From NCBI RefSeq assembly GCF_040807025.1, contig NC_090964.1, positions 8,642,214-8,706,213 of the forward strand: DNA of 64,000 nucleotides, read 5' to 3'. This DNA comes from Struthio camelus (taxonomy: Eukaryota; Chordata; Aves; Struthioniformes; Struthionidae). The notes below the pieces were generated by a model, which did not search any database, was not told where the DNA came from, and saw only the letters and a program-made list of their open reading frames with translations. The position numbers and the translations under genes are program-made. Shown here piece after piece: positions 19,066-32,300 of this stretch. Position 1 is the first letter of the stretch; each line of letters begins with the position of its first letter.

Positions 19066-20225
19066 GACAAACTGCGGCAGACATTTTGACAAGTTTTAGC
19101 TACCTATTTAGGCAGACTTACACATGTAGCATTTAATCTTCAAGAACAGAGTGGGAGGACAGTGTACAAATCCAATTAGGACTTTAACCTATGTACAAAG
19201 TGAAATTTTTCCTCATTTTTTCAGCTGCAGTGTCCCTTTTTATGTAAAGCTAGTGTTGAGATACACTTGAACAAGTCAACGGGATTGCTAATATTGACAA
19301 CTGTGTCAGTTTTAAACTTGCACTGTGTTATCTGCCCCAAACACTATAAAAATGAGAAGACTGTAATTTTACAGAGTCCAGACCTACTCACTTAATACTC
19401 TGTTTTCTAATATCAAACACTGGGCAATTGAAGCCACGCTTTAATTTATTCTTCTCTTAAAAGTTCTTCATATAGAACCAAGCTAAGAACCCCTTACACT
19501 GGAAAAACTGCTTCCCAAGCATCTCTCAACACTGCATGTTCGGGGCTAGATTTCAAAACCCACATAAGAAAAGTCAATTTTACAAACCTAATTTTTTTTT
19601 CTTTTAAGTCAATTAACTTTAAAAAAAATGCTATTTAATTTGTTTGAGGATCCTTTGTATTAAAATTTAAACTTAAGATTCATCAGCAATCTGCTTTTAA
19701 GGAAAGTTTGATACCTGTGGTTACTTTTAAACGGTGGCAGCTACTACCGTTACATTATGATTTTAATTCTTAAAAACAGCCCTGAATTTTGAAATGTAGC
19801 CTACTTTGGGATTCTGCAACTACAACTTTTATGGGTTGCTTAAAACCAAACTTAAAAGGTTAACAAAACCTTAATTTCATAACTGTTAAGCAAGCATGTC
19901 ACTTTGGAAACTAACATTTTAACTCAACTTTTTCTTATTAAAAAAGGTACAGTTGTGTTTATCTAAACAACAAAGAAAGAAAAGCAATCTACACACTTAA
20001 AAAAAAAATTAAAGTCGGTCCTCTAAGTCTATTTAACTCATTTTAAAATACTACGTACAGAAGCCAGAATGCAGGGTGAGGATGGAGTGGGAGAAAAAGG
20101 GCCACGAAGAAAAACAGTTAGACAATTACTTGTCTGGTGTGGGTAAAGCAACAGGAATCCTGGGAGATACAAGAATCAGTAACAACTGTTTGCTCATAAC
20201 TGATATTTTTCCCTCATGTTTGTGT
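19060..20225 (-). other. KHDRBS1: KHDRBS1 3' UTR
   Basis: About 1.17 kb of AT-rich sequence between the KHDRBS1 stop codon and an AATAAA hexamer. The length agrees with the roughly 1.2-kb 3' UTR I remember for the main mammalian mRNA. It contains many T/A-rich runs and a Pumilio-like TGTACATA on the minus strand at 19190-19197. Confidence 0.65.
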
Positions 20226-20323
20226 TTAATAACGTCCGTATGGGTGCTCTCTGTAGGCCCCCTTCACTGGCCTAGCTGGCGGGGCCTTCAGGGAGGGCCT
20301 TGTTCCATTCCAGTCATCTTGGC
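20226..20323 (-). CDS. KHDRBS1: KHDRBS1 exon 9 (terminal coding exon)
   Basis: 98 coding nt with TAA at 20226-20228. [20 protein letters not shown] continues to [11 protein letters not shown], the Sam68 C-terminus and nuclear localisation region, here identical to the human sequence as I remember it. Acceptor TTCTGCAG|GCC. It is too short to appear in usual ORF listings. Confidence 0.96.
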
Positions 20324-23300
20324 CTGCAGAAAAGAGCAATAATATATCAATGGTCACAGCACATTCTGGGCCGAGATGTACATAAGGGAGCAGCGGCACC
20401 GCTTGGTGCCGGTCAGAAGGCCCGGCTCCAACCCTGGAATCAACTTACAGAAGAACATTAAACATTCCTCTGGTTTGTATGGTTTTTGGAAGTCATACTT
20501 CAAAGCAGTTTGACACTAAAACGTATCTACAAAATCCCTGAAGTTCCACAAAAATCTCTCTTTTTGAGCACATCTTTTTACAAGTACAGAAAAAGGCAAC
20601 TTGGACAGCAATCCCCTGGAAGTCTACAGTTCTGACACCCCTACTAAGCTGAGGCTTGGACAAATCTGATGCCTTTCAGGAGTAATTAATTTCAGCAGAG
20701 CTGAAGCCAATTCGTGGAGCAGCTTTGGCAGACAGCCGCTGCTAAGATCACAACAGTCCCAGCCCTTTCTGATGGGAGCCAGCAGCATTTTACAATTCCG
20801 GAACTCTGACGGTGCGGGGGATATTGCTTACAGGTAGCATTTCTCTCCTTCTAAAATGCCAAGCAAGAAGTCTCATTGGAAAAGATTGCCAACATGACTA
20901 AGCTGCTAACACTGCTCTAGGATGGCAGAGGTTCATACCGAACTTTAAGACGTTAGTCTGACTGAACTTTTAGACATTAGTCTGCTTTGCACTGCTCCTT
21001 CTTGTTCCTTCCCTTACCAGGAAAATTTACGGCAGTAGATACCATAGCATCTGCTTACCTCTTTCTTGAAACCAGCTGCCCACTGTACTAGCATTAACAT
21101 GCCGTTGATAGGACAAAGCACTCAAGAGGACAGTCAAAATCCTTCTGCAGAACAACTACTGAAGCAAGTTAAGTTCAAATCCCATTGTTCCTGAGCTAGC
21201 TCAAGCCCCGAGTATCCAAGCTCAGCTTTCGTTATGGCTTGTGCTTGCAATATTCCTATGTGCACGTCTGACATTCTCTCCATGGTCACCAGTCTATGGA
21301 AGTAAGCGTCCAAACCCCTGAAGACAGCCCAATACACTATTCCCTACCACCATGAAACACATTCCAATTTTCTCAGAACTGTCTCCATCCTTAACTATTT
21401 TTCTAAATTTGTTTTCATGAAAGCAAAGACCAAAGGAAATTACTGTGGATAAACAGATTAGCTGTGGTGACTTCATGCCAAATGTACAATGAGCATTTTG
21501 GCCTTCATATCCCAGACAACACTGCTCTCCTACCAAGTAGGATACACAAAAGCCTCTTTGTGTGGCAGGACTAACACAGGCAACAAACCAAACCATTTAA
21601 TAGCCATTTCAACAGAGGCACGAAAGATATCCAAAATTACTGACAGCAGCTGTCTATTCAAATTCATCTTAGACTGGAAAAGCATCCTTGATTAGGCATC
21701 TGAAACTGAACCTTGCACAACATAAGCATAGAGCAGAGAAGTGTGCATCCATCCAGCTCAACAAAATATAATCCATGAAAATCAGACTGCAGCAAAAGTA
21801 GTGTTGTGGGTGGAAATCCAAAGCTCTTAAAATACTCTAAAGCTACAAGAAAATTAAATGATACTTCTATAGTTGAAGACTGGAACTTAAAAAAGATCAT
21901 GTTTGTGACCATCAGGCTAGATAAGAACCTAAAAACCACAGAACGCTTTTGGTTGCTTAGATCTGGGTAGTCTGTAGGGTGTAAATATTCTGCCATGAAA
22001 ACTGCTACAGGATCTTCTGGGTATCAGTAGTTTTTCCTTGGAGCATGGAGTGGCCGTGAATAACGGCTGATCAGCTACAAGCAATACTCAACTTTGTGCA
22101 GCCCCTTCCCTGTCAAGACAACAGTATTCCCAGACATACCATAAGCTTCATAGGTTTCCTGTGCCTCCCCGTGTCCATAATCATAGTATTCTGTGTCCCT
22201 GGAAGAGTAATTATGCTGGTTATACAGTGTTGAAATAACATTCCTAAACCGACACAACTTGCACAAACACTTGAAAAGCAAAGATGCACAACAGTTCACA
22301 GTTCAGCAAGCTGTGAACTTAACATTTGTGAAGCTTAACATTTGTGTTAAGTCTGATCATTGCTTTCATAGAATTGTCAAGAACACTGGGACACTCCCAG
22401 AAGCTAATTGCCAGGCACTGCTAGATTCCAGCAGAATAGGCACTTTTCCTGTAGCTCAAACTCTGAAATAAATTTTTCCACTTAAAAGGAAAAAAAAAAA
22501 AAAAGGGAAAAAAAAGAGAGTCAGGCATAATTTTCTCAGTAACAGATAGGAGACAAATGAACTCACCCTTGGCCCTGGCTGTAGTAGCCTTCATACCCCT
22601 CGTAGCTCTGGTCTGCATATGCGTCATCATAGCCCTGAAACAGACGATTACAAACTGCGTTAATGGAAGGATCAAAGGTTAATTCCTGACCAAGGGTAAT
22701 GGCAAAACTGAATTTAGGCTACAGCAGTTTTCAGAGGAGCCTGTGAATCCTTATCTGCCACAGAGGAGGGGCTCCATCACAAAACAGAGATAGGCAGCTA
22801 AAAACTGCTTTATCTTGTGTCTTTGAAGGAACGAACCACATTAATATTTACAACATGTTTTAAAGTCAGTTACACAACCAAGGTTGCAGTTTGCTTACAC
22901 TACAAATCCATGTTTAGAGAGGCTTGTAACTGTGTCGTCCAACACATAGATTTACAGATTAACAACAAAACAACTTATTAATTTATGATTGGCCCCACTG
23001 GAAAAACTGAAAAGTTTTACTGAGACACAGTATTTTGGGAAGTCTCAATATTTGTGATGATTCCCTCAAATGCTGTTGTGTACCAAAAGCAGTCATCTTG
23101 TTATCCCTTTAAAATGCAAAGAGCATTTATGCCAACCATACGATAAGCTTAGTGGGAGGGTGGTGCTTGGTTGTATGACTTGAAACATCATTATATTTAT
23201 TCACATGTTTAACTTAAGAATTTTAGGGGCAGCAAGGAGCCTTTTGTGCTCCTTGCTCAAAGAATTCTCTTGCAGAAGTTCATTGATGCATTTTTCTACC

Positions 23301-26300
23301 ATGCACAAATACTTATACCAGTGTGCAATCGTGGGCACATTTCGGTTTTATTATAACAACCCCTTACCATGTGTTTACGACAGTAGTAGTTTCCTTCTTT
23401 GACAACTAAACAGGCAGCTGAGGTCACCCAGCACAATACCAGTGTTTTCGTTGGCGGTCACTTCTCCACTGCAATCTCACTGTTGTTAGCCCTTATTTCA
23501 ATAATGTTGAATATCTAATACATGATCAGCTAGCTGAAAAGAAAAAAAAAGGTATACAGTTTCTTACATATTCCTCATAGGTTTCTGGTGCAGGAGGAGG
23601 AGGAAGCGGTATTCTCTGAATGCCAGCTGCACGCGCTCTTGGTGCAGGAGCACCCCTTACTGCTGGGGGAGGAGGTACTCCACGGGCTACAGCAGCTCCT
23701 CTAGCAATGGCACCCCGCACTGGGGCTCCTCGCACAAGGGCCCCCCGAGGAGGAGGAGGAGGAGGAGGAGGAGGAGGACCAACACCACGCCCCCTGGAAA
23801 GGGAGGAAAAAAAAAAAAAAAAAAAAAAGGATTGTGAGGAGCTACTCCTGTACTGCTCGTGTTTTGAATACTGAGGGCAGTATTTACGCTTCTTACACCT
23901 ACTATAAAATATGATCGTTTGCTAAATACAATTATCATTGACTAAGCCATGATTTCCTTATCAAGAATGAAAGTACAAGAACTGTTAATATTGCTATATT
24001 GTAGGATTTTAAAAAAGCTCATCTTGGATTCTACTGTATTAGAGGTATAGACGAGGAAATTAATCTGAATAACAGAGCCTGCCATCAGCCCCTGTTACTG
24101 CAGAACTGTGGCCAAATCATTTCTCAAAGTTCATTTTAAACAACCCTCTACCACTAATTAGCAAGGTCAGCCAGAACTCCAGATTCATAAATATCAATGA
24201 TGAAATGAACAGGGACACTTCCGGGCTAAATATTCAGATAGAAGCAAAGAGTTCTCCCGCCATGAACTATGCAGTGAAGCAAGAACTACAGTAACATAGT
24301 TTTATCACCAATTTAGCCCGATGCCTTAACAGCAACAACACAATAATAGCATCCTGTGACTTTCAAAGAAAGGTCAGTTTAAATTGGAAAAGCTTATTTT
24401 GCTGAAGACTACCAAAACAAACCCTACACAATTTCATAGGCCAAGCTTGTATTTCACCAGCTATCCATTCTTCCAAATTTTGCAAGGTTACTTTATAAAG
24501 CTACTCATTTCTGAAACAAAAAACATAGACATTCATTAAGCTGAATTACATCGCAGAATCACAGAACATACAAAACGCTTGATGCCCGTTTGCTAAAAGC
24601 AAGCCTTCAACGCAGAAGGCCAAAAAGCCTTAGCCAAAAGCCAAGGTTCAAGGCTAACAGCTGATGTGCAAGAACAAGTAGCTTAACCTCTTCTCACAGT
24701 GCCACTCTGAGCAAGACACAGCATTTCCAGGTCGGTGCTTTTGGGAAAGATACCTTGGAACAGGTGGAGGTGGTGGTGGAGCTGCTCCCCTTCCCCGCAC
24801 AGGGACTCCTCGACCACGAGTTGGCTCTGGCACACCGTTCAGGTAGGAGAGCTCCAAGAATTGCTCCTGACAGATATCGTCCATCATATCCTGAAAATGA
24901 AAGAGAGTCAACTTCAAACAACAACTAACTAGCCAGTCTGTGCTCCCAGAGCTCAAAGGCTACCTACCATGCTGGAATAAAAGTTACCAAATAGTCCTAA
25001 GTTGAAATCTACTGGTTTTACTGAAATTTACTTAGCTGGCAGCAACGCACAACTGCCAGCTTCCCCCAAAATGCCCAAGAAGGGCAAACTGCCCTTCCCA
25101 GCTGGGAACTGCAGTGGGGCACTGTGAAAAGGCAACCTCACTCACAGGAGTACTGGAGCCATCTGACATTTGGTATCCTAGGGACGTCAGCAAGATTTAT
25201 TTGCAAATGCTGGAGAGTTCAGAGGCTGTGTCAGGTGAGACGCACCTCACCTCAAGCACCTACAGCTCCCCTTTAGGGGCAGCTGGCTGGCAATGATCCT
25301 GTGGAACATCACCGTATGCTGCTGTGCTCCCAGCACGCTGAAGGAGCAGGACAGAACGCGGCCTGATGAAGAGTAAATACCAATTTGCAAATCCAGGCTG
25401 TCTTTTCACATTCTTAAGTACACAGCATGTTTCTGCTCCATGCATTATCATCTCCCCAGGGGATCTAGCTTGAGGAATTAGTACAAATCTCTGGTAACCC
25501 CGCAGAAGTCATTCTACCCCACCCCTTCCCTAAAGACACACGCAGGCTGGGCCACGCACTACCAGTCTCGTCAGAGGGGATCTTCGTGCTGCTATGGCAA
25601 CACCACAAAGCAAGAAGTCTCCTACCAGATGTGTCTTCACAGCACTGCTGGCTTCCATAGTGACTTCTCCGTCAATTTTCACAAGTTTAACACATTGTTT
25701 GAAGGCAGCAATAGGTAAGATACTTTAAATAGCAAGCTATATGCTTGCTTTAGCAAGCTGAGGTTCTGTACATCCCAGGGGCTCCTTGAAGATGACCTCT
25801 CTCCTTCAAAGGTGCTTCACATACCAATCACTCCTCCTCTCTGTGGCAGACTTGCAGAAATCATGCAGTATCCATATGCTTTTCACACTTCCCCACTACC
25901 TACTGCTCTTGGGTTCCACCCGCCCCTTATATTTCAGACTGAACATCTGAGCTCTCTAGTTGTAGCTGAGCTCAAAACAAAGGGGTAAGATGCTGGGATA
26001 TATTCAGTTCTGTACCAGCCAGCTCTTTGACCTATAGAATTACAGGCTGAGCCAGCCAGAAGCAGGGAGCGCTTTGTACTTCTTCCTCATTTTTTTCCCC
26101 TAATTTAGTCAGCTAAACCGTATCATTTCAGTAACGCACGAAACGCTCCCTCAAACTCCGCAGTTCTTCAGAGACCATATTCTAGAGCTACTGTGTCATA
26201 CACTGGTAAAGGCCTTGTAAGCTTGAACAGTAAAAGACATCCCCAAATAGATAGTAAATGTCATCCGTATAAATGCCAAAAAGGTTGCTTCACATTATAC

Positions 26301-29300
26301 ACATTCAAAGCAGCAGAAACACTGATTTCATAGATGTGTCCCAGAAATTCACTACTGAGTACTGCTATTGAGTTGCCTGGGCAGCCATCCTCCACTTCCT
26401 CTAACCTCCCTCCAGTGCAGAAATGCAAAGACATGTGTATAGTTACAGTTTCTGATCCGATCAATAAAGTTACCTAGCCCGTTTTCTATGCAGTAGTTCC
26501 AATTGAGAGGAAGCCATCAAGAAGCCTCCTTCCATGCAAGGCACAGCTAAAAATATTACCCTACTAAAACTGTGACAGGGAGCTAGACAAGCTACCCACC
26601 TGCCCCAATGTCCACAGCTACTAATGGGAAAGAAACACACGCTCCTTAAGTGTTCTATACAATAATATTTTGCTTTTAAAGTGTTTTTTTTCCCCCTAAT
26701 TATCATTATAGGGTTAATATATGCCCTCATGCAAGATTACTGGGGTCACTTTAGGATGCCACACTTACTACTGCAGCACCAAGCTTCCTCAGCTACATCA
26801 TTCCTGAAACATGAGCCTTACATTGCGCAAATCTTACCAAACCTTACAGCCAGATTCACAAACCATCTACCTCCTTCAGCAAGGAAAGAGCATCAGTATA
26901 CATACTGGAACAAGGAACTTCTTGACTTCTTCCATGGCATGAGCCATTAGAGCATAAGCTTCACAAGGGGGTCCAAAAACTTCAATGAAGACATGCAAAT
27001 CCATATTTAGATGAGCATATTTAGGATCCCCACCTTTACGTAGTTCTTCCTCCTGAAACAAAGCAGATTAGAGAGTCCTAAAACTAAATATAAGAGGCAG
27101 AGAAATTGGTTTTCTTTTAAATGTTTCCTAAACTTTAACAAGAAAGTGTCTGTAAAAGCTTTTTTGCCAGGCCAGGCCACAGACCAGATTAACACGCTAA
27201 GCACGTAGGTATATAGTTTTATAACAAGCAACCTGCAAGTCTACACCTTCCAGCTTCTCATATTTGTTTTTTTGGGTGACCATGATACTTTTGTTAATGC
27301 CTTGACATCAGGCACCTTTTCCAGGAGATTAAGCATATGTGTACCTGCAATGTTCTTCCTCTTCTATACCACCTTCCTGCCTGGGGCACTGCTTTACAGT
27401 GAAAAGTAAGGTCTAATGCCTCAGACAAGCCTCCTCTTCAGGTCTGCTCTTAGATACCTGCATTCATTCAGTTCACCTTAAGAAGCTAGAAATAAATTAA
27501 AAATTCAAAAGCTTCTCGTGCTGCTGAAGTAAAAGCTAAATTAAGTTACAGTTCTGCTGACTGTTTGTGAGCTCAGTTTTAGGAGCAAGAAGGAAGAAAA
27601 AAAAACTCTTTCCGTTTCTTCTGCTCAAAAAGCTCCTGGCACTTCATGATTCACTGAAGATTACCAGGAACATATTGCTCTGACATCTTCAGCGAACTAC
27701 GAAAATCTCAAGACTTCAGAGGGGACAGCTGGGAAAGGGAAATTGTTTTGTTTCTAGAGGGGAAATGTATTACTTTAACAAATGACTTTTAATCAGTTTG
27801 AATTAATTTTTACTTTAAAAACTTGTAGTTCACCTTTCATACTACATATCCTCTGCCTTTGGATGCAGAGATATCAAAGATGACTGGTCTCTGTAAGCCA
27901 TGCTCACAAAGAGAACAGTTATCACACTTCTACCCCAATCAACATTGCTCCTAACACGCACAGGACAATTTAGGAGTGGTGACTTCCTACTGCCTTCACT
28001 TTTAAATTTTAATTGTTTCATCTTCTGTAAACTGCTTTAAGAACCTTTACTTTTCACAGCAATGTGAAAGGCATTAATGCATATGCATGTTTTCAAGGGT
28101 GATGTCCTTACCTTTGCTTTATCTCGCATTGAACCCTTCCCAAGCACAGATATCTTAGCACCAGTTTCTTCCTGAAGTCTCTTGATAGTGTTGCCTTGAG
28201 GTCCCAAAATCTTTCCAACAAAGTTGAACTGTAAAGGGGAAGAAAACAAAAAACCCTTCATTTTCGCTTCAAAGCTCCGCAGCCTTAGCAAAAGCTGTTC
28301 TTAATGCTATACTGGATGACAGAAAGTTTAGCCAGGCCATTTTCTCATCACCTCACAAAAATTCAGACCAGAAAACACACAGGAAAATTTAAGTTCCAGA
28401 ACATTCCTTTCATGGAAAAAAAAAACAAAAACAACCCTCCACTAGAAAAATCAAGCGAAATTAACTTAGGTAAAGCATTTAATTCTAATTTTTATTCTCT
28501 AGTCTTTTTTACATGCAGCAAGTCTTAAGAGTTAAACATGGTTTTAACAAATATGAAAGTCTATTCTAATGAAAGATCAAAACGATGCCTCACCATTTAG
28601 CTTTATCCCAAGACATTCTAGAAATGTAAAATATTAGAAATAAGATCCTGCAAGCTTGCATAGGAAAAATTCCATAGCGATAGTGGAATGCTGGCGTAAC
28701 TCCCGATGACACTTTGACAGCTACTATCACTAACAGCCCACCATAAAAATCCTTAGAAAATAAGCAAATCACAGAGATTCAGTAAGCTTTTTTCTGGCTC
28801 TCACCTTGGGGTACTGTTTGACAGGTATCAGAACTCGTTCTTTCAGTTTCATATTCTTGTGGGAAAACAAATCCAGGTAGTTCTCTTCCTCGTCCTTCTT
28901 TGTTGTTTCACCCTTCTGAATTTTTTCAATTTCTAAACAAGATAAGAATAGGGCTGCTTATATTCCTCAAACAAACAACATTTGTTTGAGCTGGAATCAT
29001 GACAGGACATACCACCCTCATTCTCTGTGAATATATGAACATTTATAATTGCAGTAATGGAATCTGGATAGACAGACTGCCTTTTTAGTGCTAGCCCAGC
29101 TTGCTTCTCCCTCCCTTCAAATCTAGGATTCCAGAAAGCCAAAACCAAGATAATGAACAGCAATAAGACAGAATGGCAGAAAATGCCCTACAAAAAAACT
29201 TCAATAGATTAAAGAGGAGGAAACCTTAAGCATAGTTCTGTACATCACTTACACTATGCCTTCCTCTGTCAGTCCCCAACTTCATGGGGACTCCTGTAAC

Positions 29301-32300
29301 CTACAAAGAAATGAGGCCCAAACACACCAACGGTATACAGTCACTTCAACACAGCAGCTATCTGCTAATCAGGAAAGTTTTTACGATTCCAGCTGATGGA
29401 CTACTTAAAACGTGTAATTTAAGTAGATTAGGAGTGCCAACACACACTGACACTTCTGAAATAAACTATGAATTTCAGTCATGTTGAAAACATTCCTAAT
29501 AAATAATAGCCAAAATTAGTGTCACTCTTAGAGTCTGGAGTGGTTAATTAAATTGTTATTAACTCTACTGAATTAAACAAATGCACCTTATCATATTTAT
29601 CACACAAGCAGTTCATAACTGATGGAATTTAAGCTATAAGCTCCAGTTATATTAGCCATAAACTAATATCCGAAATCTTTAACTGGATCCAGACAACGCA
29701 AGTGCAAATTTTTGTCGGCCAAACATTCTGATTTTTAACTTCATATTGTGAATTACAGACCCTTGCAAAATCACTGAGGGGGCCTGACTGAATTGAAGCA
29801 TGATGCAGCCAGAAGGGGAATCTGAAGCAAAGACCAAATAACCTTCTGGAACTAGGTTATTAAGGTAGGCCAATTAGCAACTAGTACACAACACCTTCTC
29901 AAATCTGATGAGAAACTAGCGAGATATGGCAGCAGATCAGCATCCCATAACGGAAGACCCAAACGGAGAAGACTGAAGACCATCCTCAAGGAAGATATTT
30001 CTAGTATAGGTTCTCAAAGCGAATTAATTACTGCTAGAGGAGCATAAATGTCCTTCCCCTTGAATAAGACAAACACCAAGTCCCCAAGTTTTGCAAAACA
30101 ATACAGCTCACAGCTGACTGGATTTTCTTTTCCACGGATGTCCAGTCATGTACAGTTTCTATTCAATGGCCAACAGCAAGACAATCAGTTCCCCCACATT
30201 TGGGGCTAATATATCACTATACATCCCAAATTATTGATAAACCATTATGTGCTCTTTGATTGAATTGATTGAAAACATGGTCATGCCACGCACAGGCATC
30301 ACAACCTATTTACAGATGCTTATCAGGCGAGGAGCATGACCCTTCCTTAAATTATGCAATTTCATCAGCAAACCCAAGAACTATAAATATCTCCTCTCTG
30401 AGTCGAAAGTGCTCTAAATACAACTTCTCACATCTCCTGGCTGGGGGGGGGGGGGACCTTTCACAAGATTATACACATAACTGGATTAAAGCTGCAAGAC
30501 AGAAATGAAACTGAAGACTGCTTAGTCATTTACCATGTTTTAAAGAAGACAGCTGCAATATCTTGTTTTTCCTGTGATTTCAGTCCATGTCAGAAACTAC
30601 ATACTTTAGATTAAATTGTCATTGCCATGCTTACAGTTTTGGAAGACTGGCGTATCAGATACTTGACACGTTATCCACCTAATACCGTGTTCATGTAATC
30701 CAAACAAATAGGAACAATGGGTTACCATAATATTTCTGACTGGACAGGCAACTACGGCCTAACACTCTGGGAAGCGTGCCTGGCATGTTTGAATGAGGCA
30801 GACTGCAAGAAAGTCAAGCAACCAGACGGGCAACCAAAAAGCCTAAGAAAACAGATTGAATGATCGATATTTTAAATGATCAGTTATGGTCAAACTGATG
30901 CAAACTAGTTTTAGTTAGAGAACTAAATATAGAACTTGGAGATTACGTTGCAAAATTATGAAAGAAACCTAAGTTTTGTAGTTTACTTGCAACAGCATCT
31001 TGGCTCCATTACAAACACGTTAGCATGACTCCTTAATTGAAAAAAAAAAAAAAAAAACTGGATCTAATAGGCTTTAAAAAGGATAGCTTGATTTTTCCTT
31101 TAACAAGAAATGATTTTCTGAAGATGCTATGCAAAAGTAAAAACAAGTTCAAGCACCACCAAATTTATAAAATAAGCAAAAGAGCTGTCTGCCTTGGTTA
31201 GTTTTACTTACAGGTTTTCAATTTTTACTATAAGCATACATCAGAGAAAAAAATTTGGAAACTAATGATTGCATTGCTGGCCTTAGCACTGGCTAGCCGT
31301 AGCTTTAGATCCTCTAATGCAATGAGATTCCTTCTCAAATATTTTGCTTCTGCAAACACAGTAAGTTTCTCAAAATATATTCTGCGTATTAACAAAAAGT
31401 ACTTTTTGAATGAACATATTAAGAATAAAGGCACCCTCAAACTTTCTTAATACAAAATTAAACTACCTAGAGGCATCTTCTATCTTGCCAAAACACAGAA
31501 AGTGATCAGAACGTAAGCCTCTGTAAACCAGTGAATTACTTTTCACATCAACCACACAGCAAGATCCATTCTGCCTCTTGCAACAGTAGCAACATCATCT
31601 GGGAATTGTTCTATGAGGACAACAGATCATTAACCATTTGCTGAGAGAAGCATCGGATTCACCATTGCCACGTCTTCAAATGAAATCCAAAAGATACGAG
31701 GAGGAAAAAAAACCCTATCCCAGCAGCACAACTCGAAATCCTCCAGCTTTTGTTATTCAGGTCACCGTAGGTGACCTAGCAGTCCCCTTCACACCTTCAG
31801 ACAAATTCCAAGTCTGCAAAGAGGTGCAAAGGAGGACTAAAAACATGCCGCTTGTGACGTGTCCTACTGATCTGGATTCCAGCGTTATCTGTATGCATTC
31901 TGGCATATTAGCTACGCAACACGAAGCAGTACTGAATGAACCGATGAGTGGTAGCAGTTTGTCAGACGACTTACTGATATGAAGAAGCGTACATATACCT
32001 TGAGGGATTAAGCATGCCTCATTTCAGTGCTGATTTTTTAAAGCCGTGTCAGAGGTGCAGCAGAAGGTTACCTTCTTGCCACGGGGAATGTCAGCAGTCT
32101 GGCAGCATGTGTGGCAGTGGTTTCCAGGACTTCATGTGGGGCAGTGATTGCATTGTCTCAGAAGAAATCCTAAGGGGTAGGTAAAGGGGGTTGGTAACAC
32201 TGCTGCTTCACAAGGAGGAGGCTCAGCAGCCGTAGTGCTACTCCTGATCTAAGCCCGAGCTTTTCCTTAACAAAGGACATATTACACATTGTCCTGCAGC

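Noticed and set aside
24549-24575. CR1-like tail (GCAGAATCACAGAACAT)
   Set aside because: Only about 20 bases resemble a reverse CR1 3' end, and no adjoining CR1 body is visible.
31638-31982. 114-codon plus-strand ORF antisense in KHDRBS1 intron 1
   Set aside because: The composition looks protein-like but I found no family, promoter or poly(A) support. A homology search would be needed before calling it.
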